A DNA stretch of 64,000 bases from Deltaproteobacteria bacterium (GCA_020444165.1 JAHLLK010000016.1:1-64000), one strand, 5' to 3'; counted from the first letter of the stretch, positions 8,567 through 17,136 are shown. Numbers and translations: made by a program. Notes: generated by a model not told the origin, from the sequence alone.

Positions 8567-10879
8567 TCACCGCACCCAGTCGGTCACCAGCTGGAGCCGG
8601 CCCTTTTCGATCCGGGTGAAATAGACCATGTCCAGGCCCTGGCGGCGGCGGGGCCCAAAGGTGAGGTTGGAGCCGATGCCCGGTGAATACTCCTCCATCT
8701 TCTGCAGCACCTCGATGAGGCGCGCGCGGTTCAGCTCCCGGCCGGCGCGCCGGAGCGCCTCCACCATGACCTTGGCGTTGACGAACCCCTCGAAGTTCAC
8801 GAAGTTGGGGTCGTCGTAGGGGAAGTACTTGCCCAACAGCCGGCTGAACTCGTCGGCCGCGGGCAACAACGCCTTTTCCAGGGGCGGGGGCACCACCTGG
8901 GACACGATCACCCCATCCCAGGTCTGGTCCAGCCGCTCCGGCATGGCGTCGGCCCCTACCAGGGAGATGCCGTAGAACAGGGGGTGCTGGTCTGTCTGGC
9001 CGAAGGCCCGGAGGAACAGGGCCACCGGCTCGAAGCTGGCCGCCAGCACCACCACCTCGGGCTGGGCCGCGGCGATCTTCTGCACCGCCTCGTCCACCGT
9101 GGGGGTGCTCTGGCGGAAGGCGCCCTCGGCCACCGGCTCCAGCCCGTAACGGGTCAGGGCCCGCTCGGTGGCCTTCAGCCCGTCCCGGCCCGGGTCATCG
9201 TCCTGGTAGAACACGGCCACCCGCTGGTGCCCCAGGTCTTCCACCAGGTGGCGCACCGCCTGGTCGATCTCCATGGCGTAGGAGGCGCGGATATTGAAGA
9301 TGTAGCGCTGCGAGGGCTTCCTCAGCGCGGCTATCCCGCTCATCACCCCGATCAGCGGCACCTTGTGCTCGGCCACCAGGGGCGCGGCGGCCAGGGTGGC
9401 CGGGCCGCCCACGTAGTTGAACAGGAGGAACACCTGCTCCTCGTTGATGAGCTTGGCCGTGTCTTCCCGGCAGCGGGCCGGGTCTCCCCCGTCGTCCAGG
9501 GAGATCAGGTGAATCCGCCGCCCGTGCACCCCGCCCTTCTCGTTGATGTGGTTCAGGTAGGCCTGGGCCCCGGCGATGGTCTGGCGGCCCAAAAAAGCCG
9601 CGTCGCCGGACAAGGGGCTGGTCACCCCCACCCGGATGATCCCCGGGGTGACCCCCGGCACCTGCAACTCGGCCCGGATCCTCTCCCAGTTGGTCAACAG
9701 GTTGAAGCGGCCGTTCTCGATGCGGGTGAAGTACACGTTCTCCAGGCCCTGGTGGTTCTCCGGGGAAAACGACAGCGGGTTGGCGATGCCCAGGGAGAAC
9801 TGGTGGATGGACTCCAAGGCCGTGATCAGCTTCTCCCGGTTCAGGTGCCGGCCGGCCCGGCGGAGCCCCTCCACCAGCACCTTGGCGTTGATGAAGCCCT
9901 CGAAGCTCACGAAATTGGGCTGGTCTTCCGGGTAGGACTGGGCCAGGAGCCGGCTGTACTCCTCGGCCGCCGGCAACAGGGCCTTTTCCCAGGGCGGCGG
10001 CACCACCTGGGAGATGATGACCCTCTCCCCGGCCCCGCCCAGGCGGTTGAAGAGCTGGTTGGCCCCCACAAAGGAGACGCTGTAGAACACCGGGTTGAAA
10101 TCCCGCTCCCGGGCCAGCTTGATGAACTTGGCGCAGGGGTCGTAGGTGCCTACCATCACCACCGCCTCGGCCTTGGACACGGTGATCTTGTTCAGGGCCT
10201 CCTCCACGTCCAGGGAGCCCCGGAGGTAGGTGCCCTTGGCCACCGGGGCCAGGCGGTATTTCTGCAGGGCCATCTCCGTGCCGGTGAGCCCGTCGAAGCC
10301 GTAGTCGTCGTACTGGTAGAACACAGCGATCCGCTTGATGCCCAGCCCCTCCACCAGATGGCGGATGGCGTTGCCGGTCTCCTGGTAATAGGAGGCGCGG
10401 ATATTGATGATATAGCGCCGGAAGGGGTGGCGCAGGGCGTTGGCCCCGGTGAAGGCTCCGACCAGGGGCACCCGGGCCTCCTCCACCATGGGGATGATCT
10501 TCATGGCCGTGGGGGTGCCCACGTAACAGAACAGGGCAAAGACCTGGTCCTGGTTGATGAGCTTCTGGGTGTTGGCCACGCAGCGGGGGGGATCGTAGGC
10601 GTCGTCGTAGGAGATGAGCTTGAGGCGGCGGCCGTTGACTCCGCCGGACTGGTTGATGAAGTTCAGGTAGGACAAGGCCCCGTGGATGGTCTCCCGCCCC
10701 AGGGAGGAAGCGTGGCCGGTGAGCGCGCAGGAGGAGCCCAGGAGGATGGTGTCGCCGGTGATGCCGGTGTGCGCCGGCGGGGGCTCCTGGGCGGACTGCT
10801 CCGCCTGACAGGCGGCCAGGCCGAGCAAAAGCGCCCAGCCCAGGATCAGGGAGAGCACCCGCTTGGGCAAGGTTTGCAT
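8567..10879 (-). CDS. Tandem-duplicated Leu/Ile/Val-type periplasmic binding lipoprotein
   Basis: 770 residues with a lipoprotein signal (LGLAAC, lipidated Cys24) and two complete type-I periplasmic binding modules, about 38-395 and 403-770. The modules are clear internal duplicates: RETIHGALSYLNFIN parallels RQTIAGAQAYLNHIN, and AVFYQYDDYGFDGL parallels AVFYQDDDPGRDGL. No ABC permease or ATPase gene is nearby. The neighbours are a sensor kinase and its regulator, so it probably presents a ligand to the sensor instead of feeding a transporter. GGGAGG abuts the ATG at 10879, which is too close, so the in-frame TTG at 10870 may be the real start. Confidence 0.9.
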   Translation of the reverse strand: MQTLPKRVLSLILGWALLLGLAACQAEQSAQEPPPAHTGITGDTILLGSSCALTGHASSLGRETIHGALSYLNFINQSGGVNGRRLKLISYDDAYDPPRCVANTQKLINQDQVFALFCYVGTPTAMKIIPMVEEARVPLVGAFTGANALRHPFRRYIINIRASYYQETGNAIRHLVEGLGIKRIAVFYQYDDYGFDGLTGTEMALQKYRLAPVAKGTYLRGSLDVEEALNKITVSKAEAVVMVGTYDPCAKFIKLARERDFNPVFYSVSFVGANQLFNRLGGAGERVIISQVVPPPWEKALLPAAEEYSRLLAQSYPEDQPNFVSFEGFINAKVLVEGLRRAGRHLNREKLITALESIHQFSLGIANPLSFSPENHQGLENVYFTRIENGRFNLLTNWERIRAELQVPGVTPGIIRVGVTSPLSGDAAFLGRQTIAGAQAYLNHINEKGGVHGRRIHLISLDDGGDPARCREDTAKLINEEQVFLLFNYVGGPATLAAAPLVAEHKVPLIGVMSGIAALRKPSQRYIFNIRASYAMEIDQAVRHLVEDLGHQRVAVFYQDDDPGRDGLKATERALTRYGLEPVAEGAFRQSTPTVDEAVQKIAAAQPEVVVLAASFEPVALFLRAFGQTDQHPLFYGISLVGADAMPERLDQTWDGVIVSQVVPPPLEKALLPAADEFSRLLGKYFPYDDPNFVNFEGFVNAKVMVEALRRAGRELNRARLIEVLQKMEEYSPGIGSNLTFGPRRRQGLDMVYFTRIEKGRLQLVTDWVR

Positions 10880-10936
10880 CCTCCCGCCGGAGCCCCGGCC
10901 GCCCCACGGCAGACGGCTCAGGCGCCTCTGAAATCC

Positions 10937-10965
10937 ATTAAAGACGACATTTCACCATAGCACAA
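10937..10965 (-). promoter_or_regulatory. Probable sigma-70 promoter of the binding protein-kinase-regulator operon
   Basis: On the minus strand: -35 TTGTGC (10960-10965), a 17-nt spacer, and -10 TTTAAT (10937-10942). This leaves about 50 nt to the first gene. Confidence 0.5.
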
Positions 10966-11218
10966 AGGCGGGGGGCTGTGGCAGGCGGTCGCGGGCGGCG
11001 ACCAAGTCCTCTGGAAGGCGAGGCCGTCAGCCCAGCCTCTTCGGAAGCTGACAGCTAGGGCACGACCTAGCACGGTGTTGAAAAAGACCGTCCCCGGTCC
11101 CCCAACAAGCTGCAAGCTTGTTGGGGGCGGGCCCCTGGCCCGCACGGAACCTGTCGCGAGGGTTTCTCCGGCAACTTCCCTGTGAAAAACAATAAAGTTT
11201 TTTTGGGGGAAGGGGGGT

Positions 11219-11266
11219 GTGGGGGGAAACCCCCTTTTTGTTCACAAAAAGGGGGTTTCCCCCCAC
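11219..11266. repeat. Dispersed hairpin repeat, copy 1 (probable terminator)
   Basis: A perfect 23-bp inverted repeat with arms 11219-11241 and 11244-11266. The arms read GTG6A3C5T5GT and its complement. It is preceded by AAAGTTTTTTTGGGGGAAGG and lies 25 nt beyond the ribD stop. Related copies are at 24598, 33687, 52557 and 62197. Confidence 0.85.
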
Positions 11267-11291
11267 ATCTTCCTCTTCCTTCGACAACTTC

Positions 11292-12461
11292 TTACCCCCG
11301 CCGGGGCCGGGTCCAGAGCATGAGGTCCGGGCCGTAGCGGCGGATGAGGGGCGGTTCCAGGTCCAAGGCCTGGCTCATCAGGGGGGCGCCTTCTCCGCCG
11401 AGCATGGGGTGGGCGGTGCGGCCGCCCAGGAGTTTGGGCGCGAAGAAATACATGATCTCGTCCACCAGGCCGGCGGCCAGGAAGCTCCAGGCCAGGCCGG
11501 CACCGCCTTCCAGGAGGAGGCTGGTGAGCCGGCGGCGGCCCAGCTCGGCCACCAGGGCGTGGAGGTCCAGGCGCCCGTCCGGCCCCGGGGGGAGGGGCAG
11601 CAGTTCGGCGCCGGCCCGCTCCAGGGCCCGGGCCCGGGCCGGGTCCGGGTCCTGGCCGCAGGCCAGGAGGCAGCCCCCCGGCGCGGTCGGGTCCAGCACC
11701 CGGGCGGTGGGCGGGGTGGCCAGGCGGTGGTCCACCACCACCCGGAGGGGGTTCCGCCGGCCGGGCAGGCGGCAGGTCAGCTCGGGGTCGTCGGCCACCA
11801 CGGTGCCGGCGCCCACGCAGATGGCGTCCAGCCAGGCCCGCAGGCGGTGCACCTGGCGGCGGGCCGCGGGCCCGGTGATCCAGCGGCTGTCGCCCCTGGC
11901 CGTGGCGGTCTTGCCGTCCAGGGTGGCCGCGGTTTTCAGCAGCACGTGGGGGCGGCCCTGGGTGATGTGGGTGAAGAAGAAGCGGTGCTCGTGGGCGCAT
12001 TCCCGGCCCAGGACCCCGCCGACCACGGTGAGCCCGTGGGCGGCCAGGAAGGCCCCGCCGCCGCCGTCCACCAGGGGGTTGGGGTCGGAGGCGCCAAAGG
12101 CCACCCGGGCCACGCCGGAGGCCAGGATGGCCCGGGTGCAGGGGGGGGTCCGGCCCTGGTGGTTGCAGGGCTCCAGGGTGACGTAGAGGTCCGCGCCCCG
12201 GGCGGCCTCCCCGGCCGCGGCCAGGGCCGCCGCCTCGCCGTGGGGGCCGCCGTAGCGCTCGTGCCAGCCTCGCGCGATGATGCGGCCGTCCCGGACCACC
12301 ACCGCGCCCACCGCGGGGTTGGGCGAGGAACGGCCCAGGCCCCGGCGGGTCAACGCCAGGGCCCGGCGCATGAAACGAGGGTCGGGAAACTCCCCGGGAG
12401 GCCGGGGCGTGGGGTCGGCCGGGGGAGCTGCGGGGTCGGCGGAGGGGTCGGCGGCGCTCAC
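11292..12461 (-). CDS. ribD: Bifunctional pyrimidine deaminase / reductase (riboflavin biosynthesis)
   Basis: Deaminates and then reduces the pyrimidine product of GTP cyclohydrolase II. The N-terminal deaminase carries the zinc-site motifs HGEAAAL and PCNHQGRTPPC. The C-terminal reductase (about 165-385) carries KTAATLDGKTA and the NADPH-binding LLLEGGAGLAWSFL. The 389 residues include an extra Pro/Ala-rich N-terminal 25 residues. Its ATG overlaps the nrdR stop by 4 nt, so the two genes are translationally coupled. The next pathway gene, ribE, is displaced by the accessory block downstream. Confidence 0.95.
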   Translation of the reverse strand: MSAADPSADPAAPPADPTPRPPGEFPDPRFMRRALALTRRGLGRSSPNPAVGAVVVRDGRIIARGWHERYGGPHGEAAALAAAGEAARGADLYVTLEPCNHQGRTPPCTRAILASGVARVAFGASDPNPLVDGGGGAFLAAHGLTVVGGVLGRECAHEHRFFFTHITQGRPHVLLKTAATLDGKTATARGDSRWITGPAARRQVHRLRAWLDAICVGAGTVVADDPELTCRLPGRRNPLRVVVDHRLATPPTARVLDPTAPGGCLLACGQDPDPARARALERAGAELLPLPPGPDGRLDLHALVAELGRRRLTSLLLEGGAGLAWSFLAAGLVDEIMYFFAPKLLGGRTAHPMLGGEGAPLMSQALDLEPPLIRRYGPDLMLWTRPRRG

Positions 12462-12955
12462 GAAGCGGCTTCAGGGCCGCCCGGGCGGTGTTTGACCAGC
12501 TTGCGGGTGGCCACCAGGTCTTCCAGCTCGCGCATGAACTCTTCCACGTCGCGGAACTCGCGGTAGACGCTGGCAAAGCGCACGTAGGCCACGTCGTCCA
12601 GTTCCTTGAGGCGGGCAATGACCAATTCGCCCAGTTCGCCCACCGGAATCTCCCGGAGGCTCCTCTCCTGGAACATGGTCTCCAATTGGTCCAGGAACTC
12701 CTCCACCCGGGTGATGGACACCGGCCGTTTGTGCAAGGCCTTCAGCATGCCGCTCTTGACCTTGTTGCGGTCGTAGACCTCGCGGGAGCCGTCCTTTTTG
12801 ATGACGTAGGTCTCCAGCTCTTCCACCCGCTCATAGGTGGTGAAGCGCTGGTTGCACTCCAGGCATTGGCGGCGGCGGCGGATGACGCTGGAATCCTTGC
12901 TGACCCGGGAATCCACGACCTTGTTTTCCACCTTGCCGCAAAAGGGGCACTTCAT
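12458..12955 (-). CDS. nrdR: Transcriptional repressor NrdR
   Basis: A nucleotide-sensing repressor of ribonucleotide reductase genes. The N-terminal zinc ribbon has Cys3, Cys6, Cys31 and Cys34 (CPFC and CLEC), followed by the ATP-cone domain (about 49-139, starting VIKKDGSREVYDRNKVKSG). The 165 residues match the family with a short extra tail. Placement just before ribD is the common bacterial arrangement. The conserved R-rich segment VIRRRRQC between the cysteine pairs is intact. Confidence 0.97.
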   Translation of the reverse strand: MKCPFCGKVENKVVDSRVSKDSSVIRRRRQCLECNQRFTTYERVEELETYVIKKDGSREVYDRNKVKSGMLKALHKRPVSITRVEEFLDQLETMFQERSLREIPVGELGELVIARLKELDDVAYVRFASVYREFRDVEEFMRELEDLVATRKLVKHRPGGPEAAS

Positions 12956-13001
12956 GGCCGTTCACCTCCCAAGGCCGCCGGGGCGGGGAGCCCCGGCCCG
13001 C

Positions 13002-13526
13002 TCAGCCCCGCGGGGGGGGCGTGGGTTCCAGGGACGGCAGCAGCTCCGCCTGGGCTTCGCGGTTCTCCTGCGCGATCCAGTCTTGCACCTTCAGATGCAC
13101 GATATCCCCGCCCCCGGGCTGGACCACCACGGTATCGATGCCGGCGTTGATGATCACCCGGCGGCAGAGGAGGCAGGGCTCGGGGTGGGCGGTGGGCAGG
13201 CCGGTCTGCACCTCCAGCCCGTAGAGGTACATGACGGCGCCGGTGGTCTGGGCGCGGGAGGCGTGGATCACCGCGTTCATCTCGGCGTGCACCGAGCGGC
13301 ACAGCTCGTAGCGCTCTCCGGCGGGGATGGCCATTTCCTCCCGCAGGCAGCGGCCCAGGTCCACGCAGTTGGCCACTCCCCGGGGAGCCCCGGCGTAGCC
13401 GGTGCTGACGATCTGGTCGTCATTGACGATCACCGCGCCGTACTGCCGGCGCAGGCAGGTGCCCCGGCGGCACACCTCCCGGGCTATGGCCAGATAGTAT
13501 TCGTCCTTGCTGGGACGGCCGTTCAC
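13002..13526 (-). CDS. dCMP/cytidine deaminase family protein (ComEB-like)
   Basis: Zinc-dependent deaminase, most like deoxycytidylate deaminases, which supply dUMP. Of 174 residues, the zinc motif HAEMNAVIHA and the distal EPCLLCRRVIINAG are intact, and the N-terminal half carries YGAVIVNDDQIVSTGYAGAPRG. The start is GTG at 13526, overlapping the rpiB stop (GTGA); a longer frame upstream runs antisense to rpiB. It sits between rpiB and nrdR, the usual neighbours of this deaminase in deltaproteobacteria. The Pro-rich C-terminal tail is not conserved. Confidence 0.9.
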   Translation of the reverse strand: MNGRPSKDEYYLAIAREVCRRGTCLRRQYGAVIVNDDQIVSTGYAGAPRGVANCVDLGRCLREEMAIPAGERYELCRSVHAEMNAVIHASRAQTTGAVMYLYGLEVQTGLPTAHPEPCLLCRRVIINAGIDTVVVQPGGGDIVHLKVQDWIAQENREAQAELLPSLEPTPPPRG

Positions 13527-13969
13527 ACAGATTCCCCGTTGATTTGATCGATCTGGTCCACCCGCCGCTGATGCCGGCCGCCCTCGAAGGAGGCGTTCAG
13601 AAACGCTTCCAGGATGGCCAGGGCCTCGCCCTCGGGGGTGAGCCGCTCGCCCAGGCACAACACGTTGGCGTCGTTGTGCTGGCGGCCCAGGCGGGCGTGG
13701 TCGGCCGAGGGGGCCAAGACGGCCCGCACCCCGGGGAAACGGTTGGCGCACATGCTCATGCCCACCCCGCTGCCGCAGACCAGCACGCCGCGGTCGGCCC
13801 GGCCCTGGGCCACGGCCCGGGCCACCCGGGCGGCCAGCTCGGGGTAGTCCACCGAATCCAGGGAATGGGTGCCCAGGTCTTCCACCCGGTGCCCCAGCTC
13901 GGCCAGCCGCCGGGCCACCGCGGCCTTCAAGTTGTATCCCGCGTGGTCGCTGCCCACCGCGATGGTCAT
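13523..13969 (-). CDS. rpiB: Ribose-5-phosphate isomerase B
   Basis: Interconverts ribose 5-phosphate and ribulose 5-phosphate, the latter a substrate of RibBA downstream. The 148 residues begin MTIAVGSDHAGYNLK and carry the catalytic-Cys loop GVLVCGSGVGMSM and ANRFPGVRA, all typical of the LacAB/RpiB family. Its ATG is 4 nt from the fabF stop and its own stop overlaps the deaminase start, so it is part of a tight operon. Confidence 0.96.
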   Translation of the reverse strand: MTIAVGSDHAGYNLKAAVARRLAELGHRVEDLGTHSLDSVDYPELAARVARAVAQGRADRGVLVCGSGVGMSMCANRFPGVRAVLAPSADHARLGRQHNDANVLCLGERLTPEGEALAILEAFLNASFEGGRHQRRVDQIDQINGESV

Positions 13970-13973
13970 GGCG

Positions 13974-15233
13974 CTAGGCCTCCGGGGCCAGGGCCCGGAA
14001 GATCACCGTACCGTTGGTGCCCCCGAAGCCGAAGGAGTTGGACAACACCGTCCGGACCGGGGCCACCCGCATCTGGTTGGGCACGTAGTCCAGGTCGCAG
14101 GCCGGATCGGGGTTATGGTAGTTGATGGTGGGCGCCACCTTGCCGTCCCGGATGGTCAAAACGCTGACCACCGCCTCCACCCCGCCGGTGGCTCCCAGGG
14201 AGTGGCCCAGCATGGACTTGGTGCTGGAGACCATGAGCCGGTCGGCGTGCGCGCCAAAGACCCGGCGGATGGCCATGGACTCGGCCGCGTCGTTCAGGTC
14301 GGTGGAGGTGCCGTGGGCGTTGATGTAGTCCACGTCCTCGGGCGCCAGGCCGGCCATGTCCAGGGCCATCTGCATGGAGCCGATGAAGCCCTTGGCCTCG
14401 GGGTCCGGAGCGGTCATGTGGTAGGCGTCGGCGGTGATGCCGTAGCCCACCAGCTCGGCGTAGATCGTGGCCCCGCGGGCCCGGGCCGAGGTCAGGCTCT
14501 CCAAGACCAACATGCCCGCACCCTCGGCCATGATGAAGCCGTCGCGCTTGGCGTCAAAGGGCCGGCTGGCCCCGCAGGGGTCGTCGTTGTTGGTGGACAG
14601 GGCCTTGGCCGCGGCAAAGCCGGCCAGGGTGGTGGGGCTGATCACCGACTCGGCGCCACCGGCCAGGATCAGGTCGCAGCCCCCGTGGGCCACGAACTTG
14701 GCCGCCTCGCCGATGGCGTGAGTGCCGGCCGCGCAGGCCGTGGTGATGCAGAGGTTGGGGCCCTTCAGGTTCAGCTCCATGCTCACGATGCCCGGAGCCA
14801 TGTTGCCGATGATCTTGGGGATGAAAAACGGGCTGATGCGGGCGGCCGGCCCCTTTTGCAGGAGCTGGGCCACCCCCTCGGTGAGGGTCAGCAAACCGCC
14901 CAGGCCCACCCCCACCACGCAGCCGGCCCGGGGGGACCGCTCCTCGTCCAGGGGATCGGGCAGGCCGGCCAAGGTCCAGGCCATGCGCGAGGCGGCCACC
15001 GCATAGTGGGTGAAGACATCCAGGCGTCTGGAAAGCTTGGGGGCCATCCAGTCGTCAGGGTTGAAATCCAGGACTTCGCCGGCTATCCGGGATTTCAGGC
15101 CCGTGGCGTCGAACTTCTGGATGGTGCGGATGCCGCATTCCCCGGCCAGAAGCTTCTGCCAGGTTTGCTCCACCCCGGTGGCCAGGGACGTAACCAGCCC
15201 CATGCCTGTCACTACGACCCGTTCTTTCGCCAT
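13974..15233 (-). CDS. fabF: Beta-ketoacyl-ACP synthase II
   Basis: Elongating condensing enzyme of type II fatty acid synthesis. The 419 residues include the nucleophile Cys in TACAAGTHAIG and the two catalytic His regions NAHGTSTDLNDA and SMLGHSLGATGG, plus the C-terminal NSFGFGGTNG. The start has an AAAGGAG site. It is separated from acpP upstream by an unusually long 400-nt gap, so it may have its own promoter. Both the nearby fabG and acpP serve the same pathway. Confidence 0.97.
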   Translation of the reverse strand: MAKERVVVTGMGLVTSLATGVEQTWQKLLAGECGIRTIQKFDATGLKSRIAGEVLDFNPDDWMAPKLSRRLDVFTHYAVAASRMAWTLAGLPDPLDEERSPRAGCVVGVGLGGLLTLTEGVAQLLQKGPAARISPFFIPKIIGNMAPGIVSMELNLKGPNLCITTACAAGTHAIGEAAKFVAHGGCDLILAGGAESVISPTTLAGFAAAKALSTNNDDPCGASRPFDAKRDGFIMAEGAGMLVLESLTSARARGATIYAELVGYGITADAYHMTAPDPEAKGFIGSMQMALDMAGLAPEDVDYINAHGTSTDLNDAAESMAIRRVFGAHADRLMVSSTKSMLGHSLGATGGVEAVVSVLTIRDGKVAPTINYHNPDPACDLDYVPNQMRVAPVRTVLSNSFGFGGTNGTVIFRALAPEA

Positions 15234-15639
15234 GTCTCCTTTCCTCTAGCGCTCGCCGGCCTCTTGCTGGCCGGCGTGCCGCCTGGGGGCCCGCCGAAGG
15301 GCAGCCGGCAGGTTCCGGCTCCGGCTCCTCCGGCGGCGGTTCACGGGGAGTTGGGCTATGATAAACCAACCCCGGCGTCGGCGGGAAAGGCAAATCGCCT
15401 TTTCAGCGCGGGCTGACCGGGGCGCACCGCCCGTGAAGGCCGTGCCAAAAAAGGGACCCCGGGGGACCAGCGAGGGTCCGCCGCGAGGGCCTGGCCCCGC
15501 AAGGCCAGGCATTACGACATATTAACCCGGGGCATCCCAGCCGGAGCCGGGCCACCCGGCGGGCCGCGGCGGTCCGCCGCCCGCCGGCTCCCCCGGGCAG
15601 GCCGGGGAAGCCGGAGCGCCGGCGGTCCGGCGGCGCGTC
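15234..15639. other. Long acpP-fabF intergenic spacer
   Basis: I see no supported gene. It contains very GC-rich inverted segments, an 8-bp hairpin (15489-15496 with 15503-15510), and a minus-strand TAATAT (15519-15524) that could be a -10 element for fabF without a convincing -35. Confidence 0.5.
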
Positions 15640-15885
15640 TCAACCCACCTGCTGGGCGATGAAATCGAAGGCGTCCTTGACGGTCTTGATCTTCTCGGCG
15701 TCTTCATCGGCGATGGAGATGTCGAACGCTTCCTCCATGGCCATGATCATTTCCACCAGGTCCAGGGAATCGGCGCCCAGGTCATCCACGAAGCTGGCCT
15801 CGGCCACCACGTCGTCCTCGGCCACCGAAAGCTGCTCGCTGATGATCTTTATGACTTTGGCTTTGATCTCGTCCACTTTGCTCAT
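15640..15885 (-). CDS. acpP: Acyl carrier protein
   Basis: An 81-residue acidic carrier of growing acyl chains. The phosphopantetheine attachment Ser40 lies in GADSLDLVE. The ATG at 15885 (MSKVDEIK) is preceded by GGGAGAG and is preferred over an in-frame start 5 codons earlier. It follows fabG on the same strand. Confidence 0.97.
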   Translation of the reverse strand: MSKVDEIKAKVIKIISEQLSVAEDDVVAEASFVDDLGADSLDLVEMIMAMEEAFDISIADEDAEKIKTVKDAFDFIAQQVG

Positions 15886-15975
15886 GCTTGGCTCTCCCAA
15901 ATCATGCAGGGGCTAACCCCGTCATATTCACGGTAATAAAACCCGCCCGGTCCTGGGGGGACCGGGCGGGAGAAA

Positions 15976-16722
15976 TCACATATACATGCCGCCGCTGACG
16001 TGCAGCACTTGGCCGGTGAGGTACCGGGCCGCCTCGGAACACAAAAACGCCACCACGTCGGCCACGTCCGCGGCCTGACCGGTGCGGCCCAGCGGAATGG
16101 TGGCCTTCATGGCCTCCATCACCTTGGGGGGGAGGCTGGCGGTCATGTCGGTTTCGATGAAACCCGGGGCCACGGCGTTGACCCGGACTCCCCGGCCGGC
16201 CAGCTCCTTGGCCGCGGTCTTGGTGAGGCCCAGCACCCCGGCCTTGCTGGCGGAGTAGTTGGCCTGGCCCACGTTGCCGATCTGGCCCACCACGCTGGCC
16301 ACGTTGACGATGGAGCCGCCGCGCTGCTTGATCATCACCTTGGCCGCCGCCTGGAGACAGAGGAAGGTGCCGAATAGATTGATGTTGATGACCTTCAGGA
16401 AGGCTTCGGGGGTCATGCGGATCAGGAGATTGTCCATGGTGATGCCGGCGTTGTTCACCAGGTTGTCCAGGCGGCCGTACTCGCTCACCACGCCCTCGAT
16501 GAAACCCGTGACCGCGGCCTGGTCGGAGACGTCGAACTTTTGGCCCACCGCGGTGACGCCCCGCTCCGCCAGGAGCGCCACGGTCTCCTCGGCCGCCGAC
16601 TCGTCGGGATCGTAGTGATTGAAGGCCACCACGTCCCCGGGCCGGGCCAGGGTCAGGCAAACCGCCCGCCCGATGCCCCGCGATCCGCCGGTGACCAAGG
16701 ATACTCGCCGCTCATCAGACAT
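15976..16722 (-). CDS. fabG: 3-oxoacyl-ACP reductase
   Basis: NADPH-dependent reductase of the fatty acid cycle, from the short-chain dehydrogenase family. The cofactor loop GGSRGIG is near the N-terminus, NNAG is intact, and the Ser-Tyr-Lys set is seen in NVASVVGQIG and YSASKAG. ATG at 16722 gives 248 residues; a GTG 9 nt earlier is also in frame. Upstream on the same strand are etfA, etfB and an acyl-CoA dehydrogenase, where fabD and fabH usually stand. Confidence 0.96.
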   Translation of the reverse strand: MSDERRVSLVTGGSRGIGRAVCLTLARPGDVVAFNHYDPDESAAEETVALLAERGVTAVGQKFDVSDQAAVTGFIEGVVSEYGRLDNLVNNAGITMDNLLIRMTPEAFLKVININLFGTFLCLQAAAKVMIKQRGGSIVNVASVVGQIGNVGQANYSASKAGVLGLTKTAAKELAGRGVRVNAVAPGFIETDMTASLPPKVMEAMKATIPLGRTGQAADVADVVAFLCSEAARYLTGQVLHVSGGMYM

Positions 16723-16858
16723 GTCCTTCACCTTTCACCTCCGGCCGCCGGGTGTCAACTCCCCGGGGCCGGGCGCCGCCGCACCAAGGCTCCGCCGCGG
16801 CACCGGAGCCGCGGCTCGGCCGGGCCGGCTTAGTTGCCGCGCTCGCCGCGCAGCTGTT

Positions 16859-17136
16859 GCAGCCGGCCCAGCATGGCCGGGACCACCTGATACAAGTCAC
16901 CAACTATACCCAGGTTGTCGCCAGACAACCTGGTGCGGGCCAGGGAGGGCCCGCCGATTTGCGGAGGTTTCCCAAAATCGACGCAAATCGTGCCGCCTGG
17001 CAAAACCACGCTTTTGCCAGGCGGCGGCTGAGCAGGGCCAGGAAGGCCGTGCTCAGCCATCATGGCGCTGCCCCCGCAATTCCCGCAGCCGGCCCAGCAT
17101 GGCCGGGACCACCTGATACAAGTCACCAACTATACC
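16859..17136. repeat. 52-bp direct repeat of the etfA 3' end flanking a five-hairpin segment
   Basis: The 52 bases at 17085-17136, inside etfA, recur identically at 16859-16910, downstream of the gene. Both encode GIVGDLYQVVPAMLGRL on the minus strand. The 174 bp between them form five consecutive hairpins: 16910-16933 (10 bp), 16935-16954 (7 bp), 16955-16990 (9 bp), 16992-17025 (14 bp, GCCGCCTGGCAAAA and its complement) and 17026-17058 (9 bp). The distal copy reads on to its own stop at 16830 with a diverged but similar tail (RLQQLRGERGN against RLRELRGQRHDG), so the original duplication was longer. It is in a different frame from etfA and has no start. Confidence 0.85.

Larger units (their letters stand above)
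10880..11291. other. Intergenic region between ribD and the sensor operon
   Basis: No gene is supported here. It holds the predicted operon promoter at 10937-10965, a 13-bp hairpin (11099-11111 with 11115-11127, CCCCCAACAAGCT and its complement), and the hairpin repeat at 11219-11266 next to the ribD stop. Confidence 0.7.

Noticed and set aside
8567..10879. Branched-chain amino acid ABC uptake system
   Set aside because: No permease or ATPase genes accompany the binding protein; the neighbours are signalling genes.
16830..17129. Small gene downstream of etfA ending in an EtfA-like tail
   Set aside because: It begins inside etfA in another frame and runs through the hairpin segment; only the duplicated 3' end resembles a protein.
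16859..17136. Insertion sequence
   Set aside because: No transposase and no terminal inverted repeats bounding the segment; the flanking 52-bp identity is far longer than a usual target duplication.
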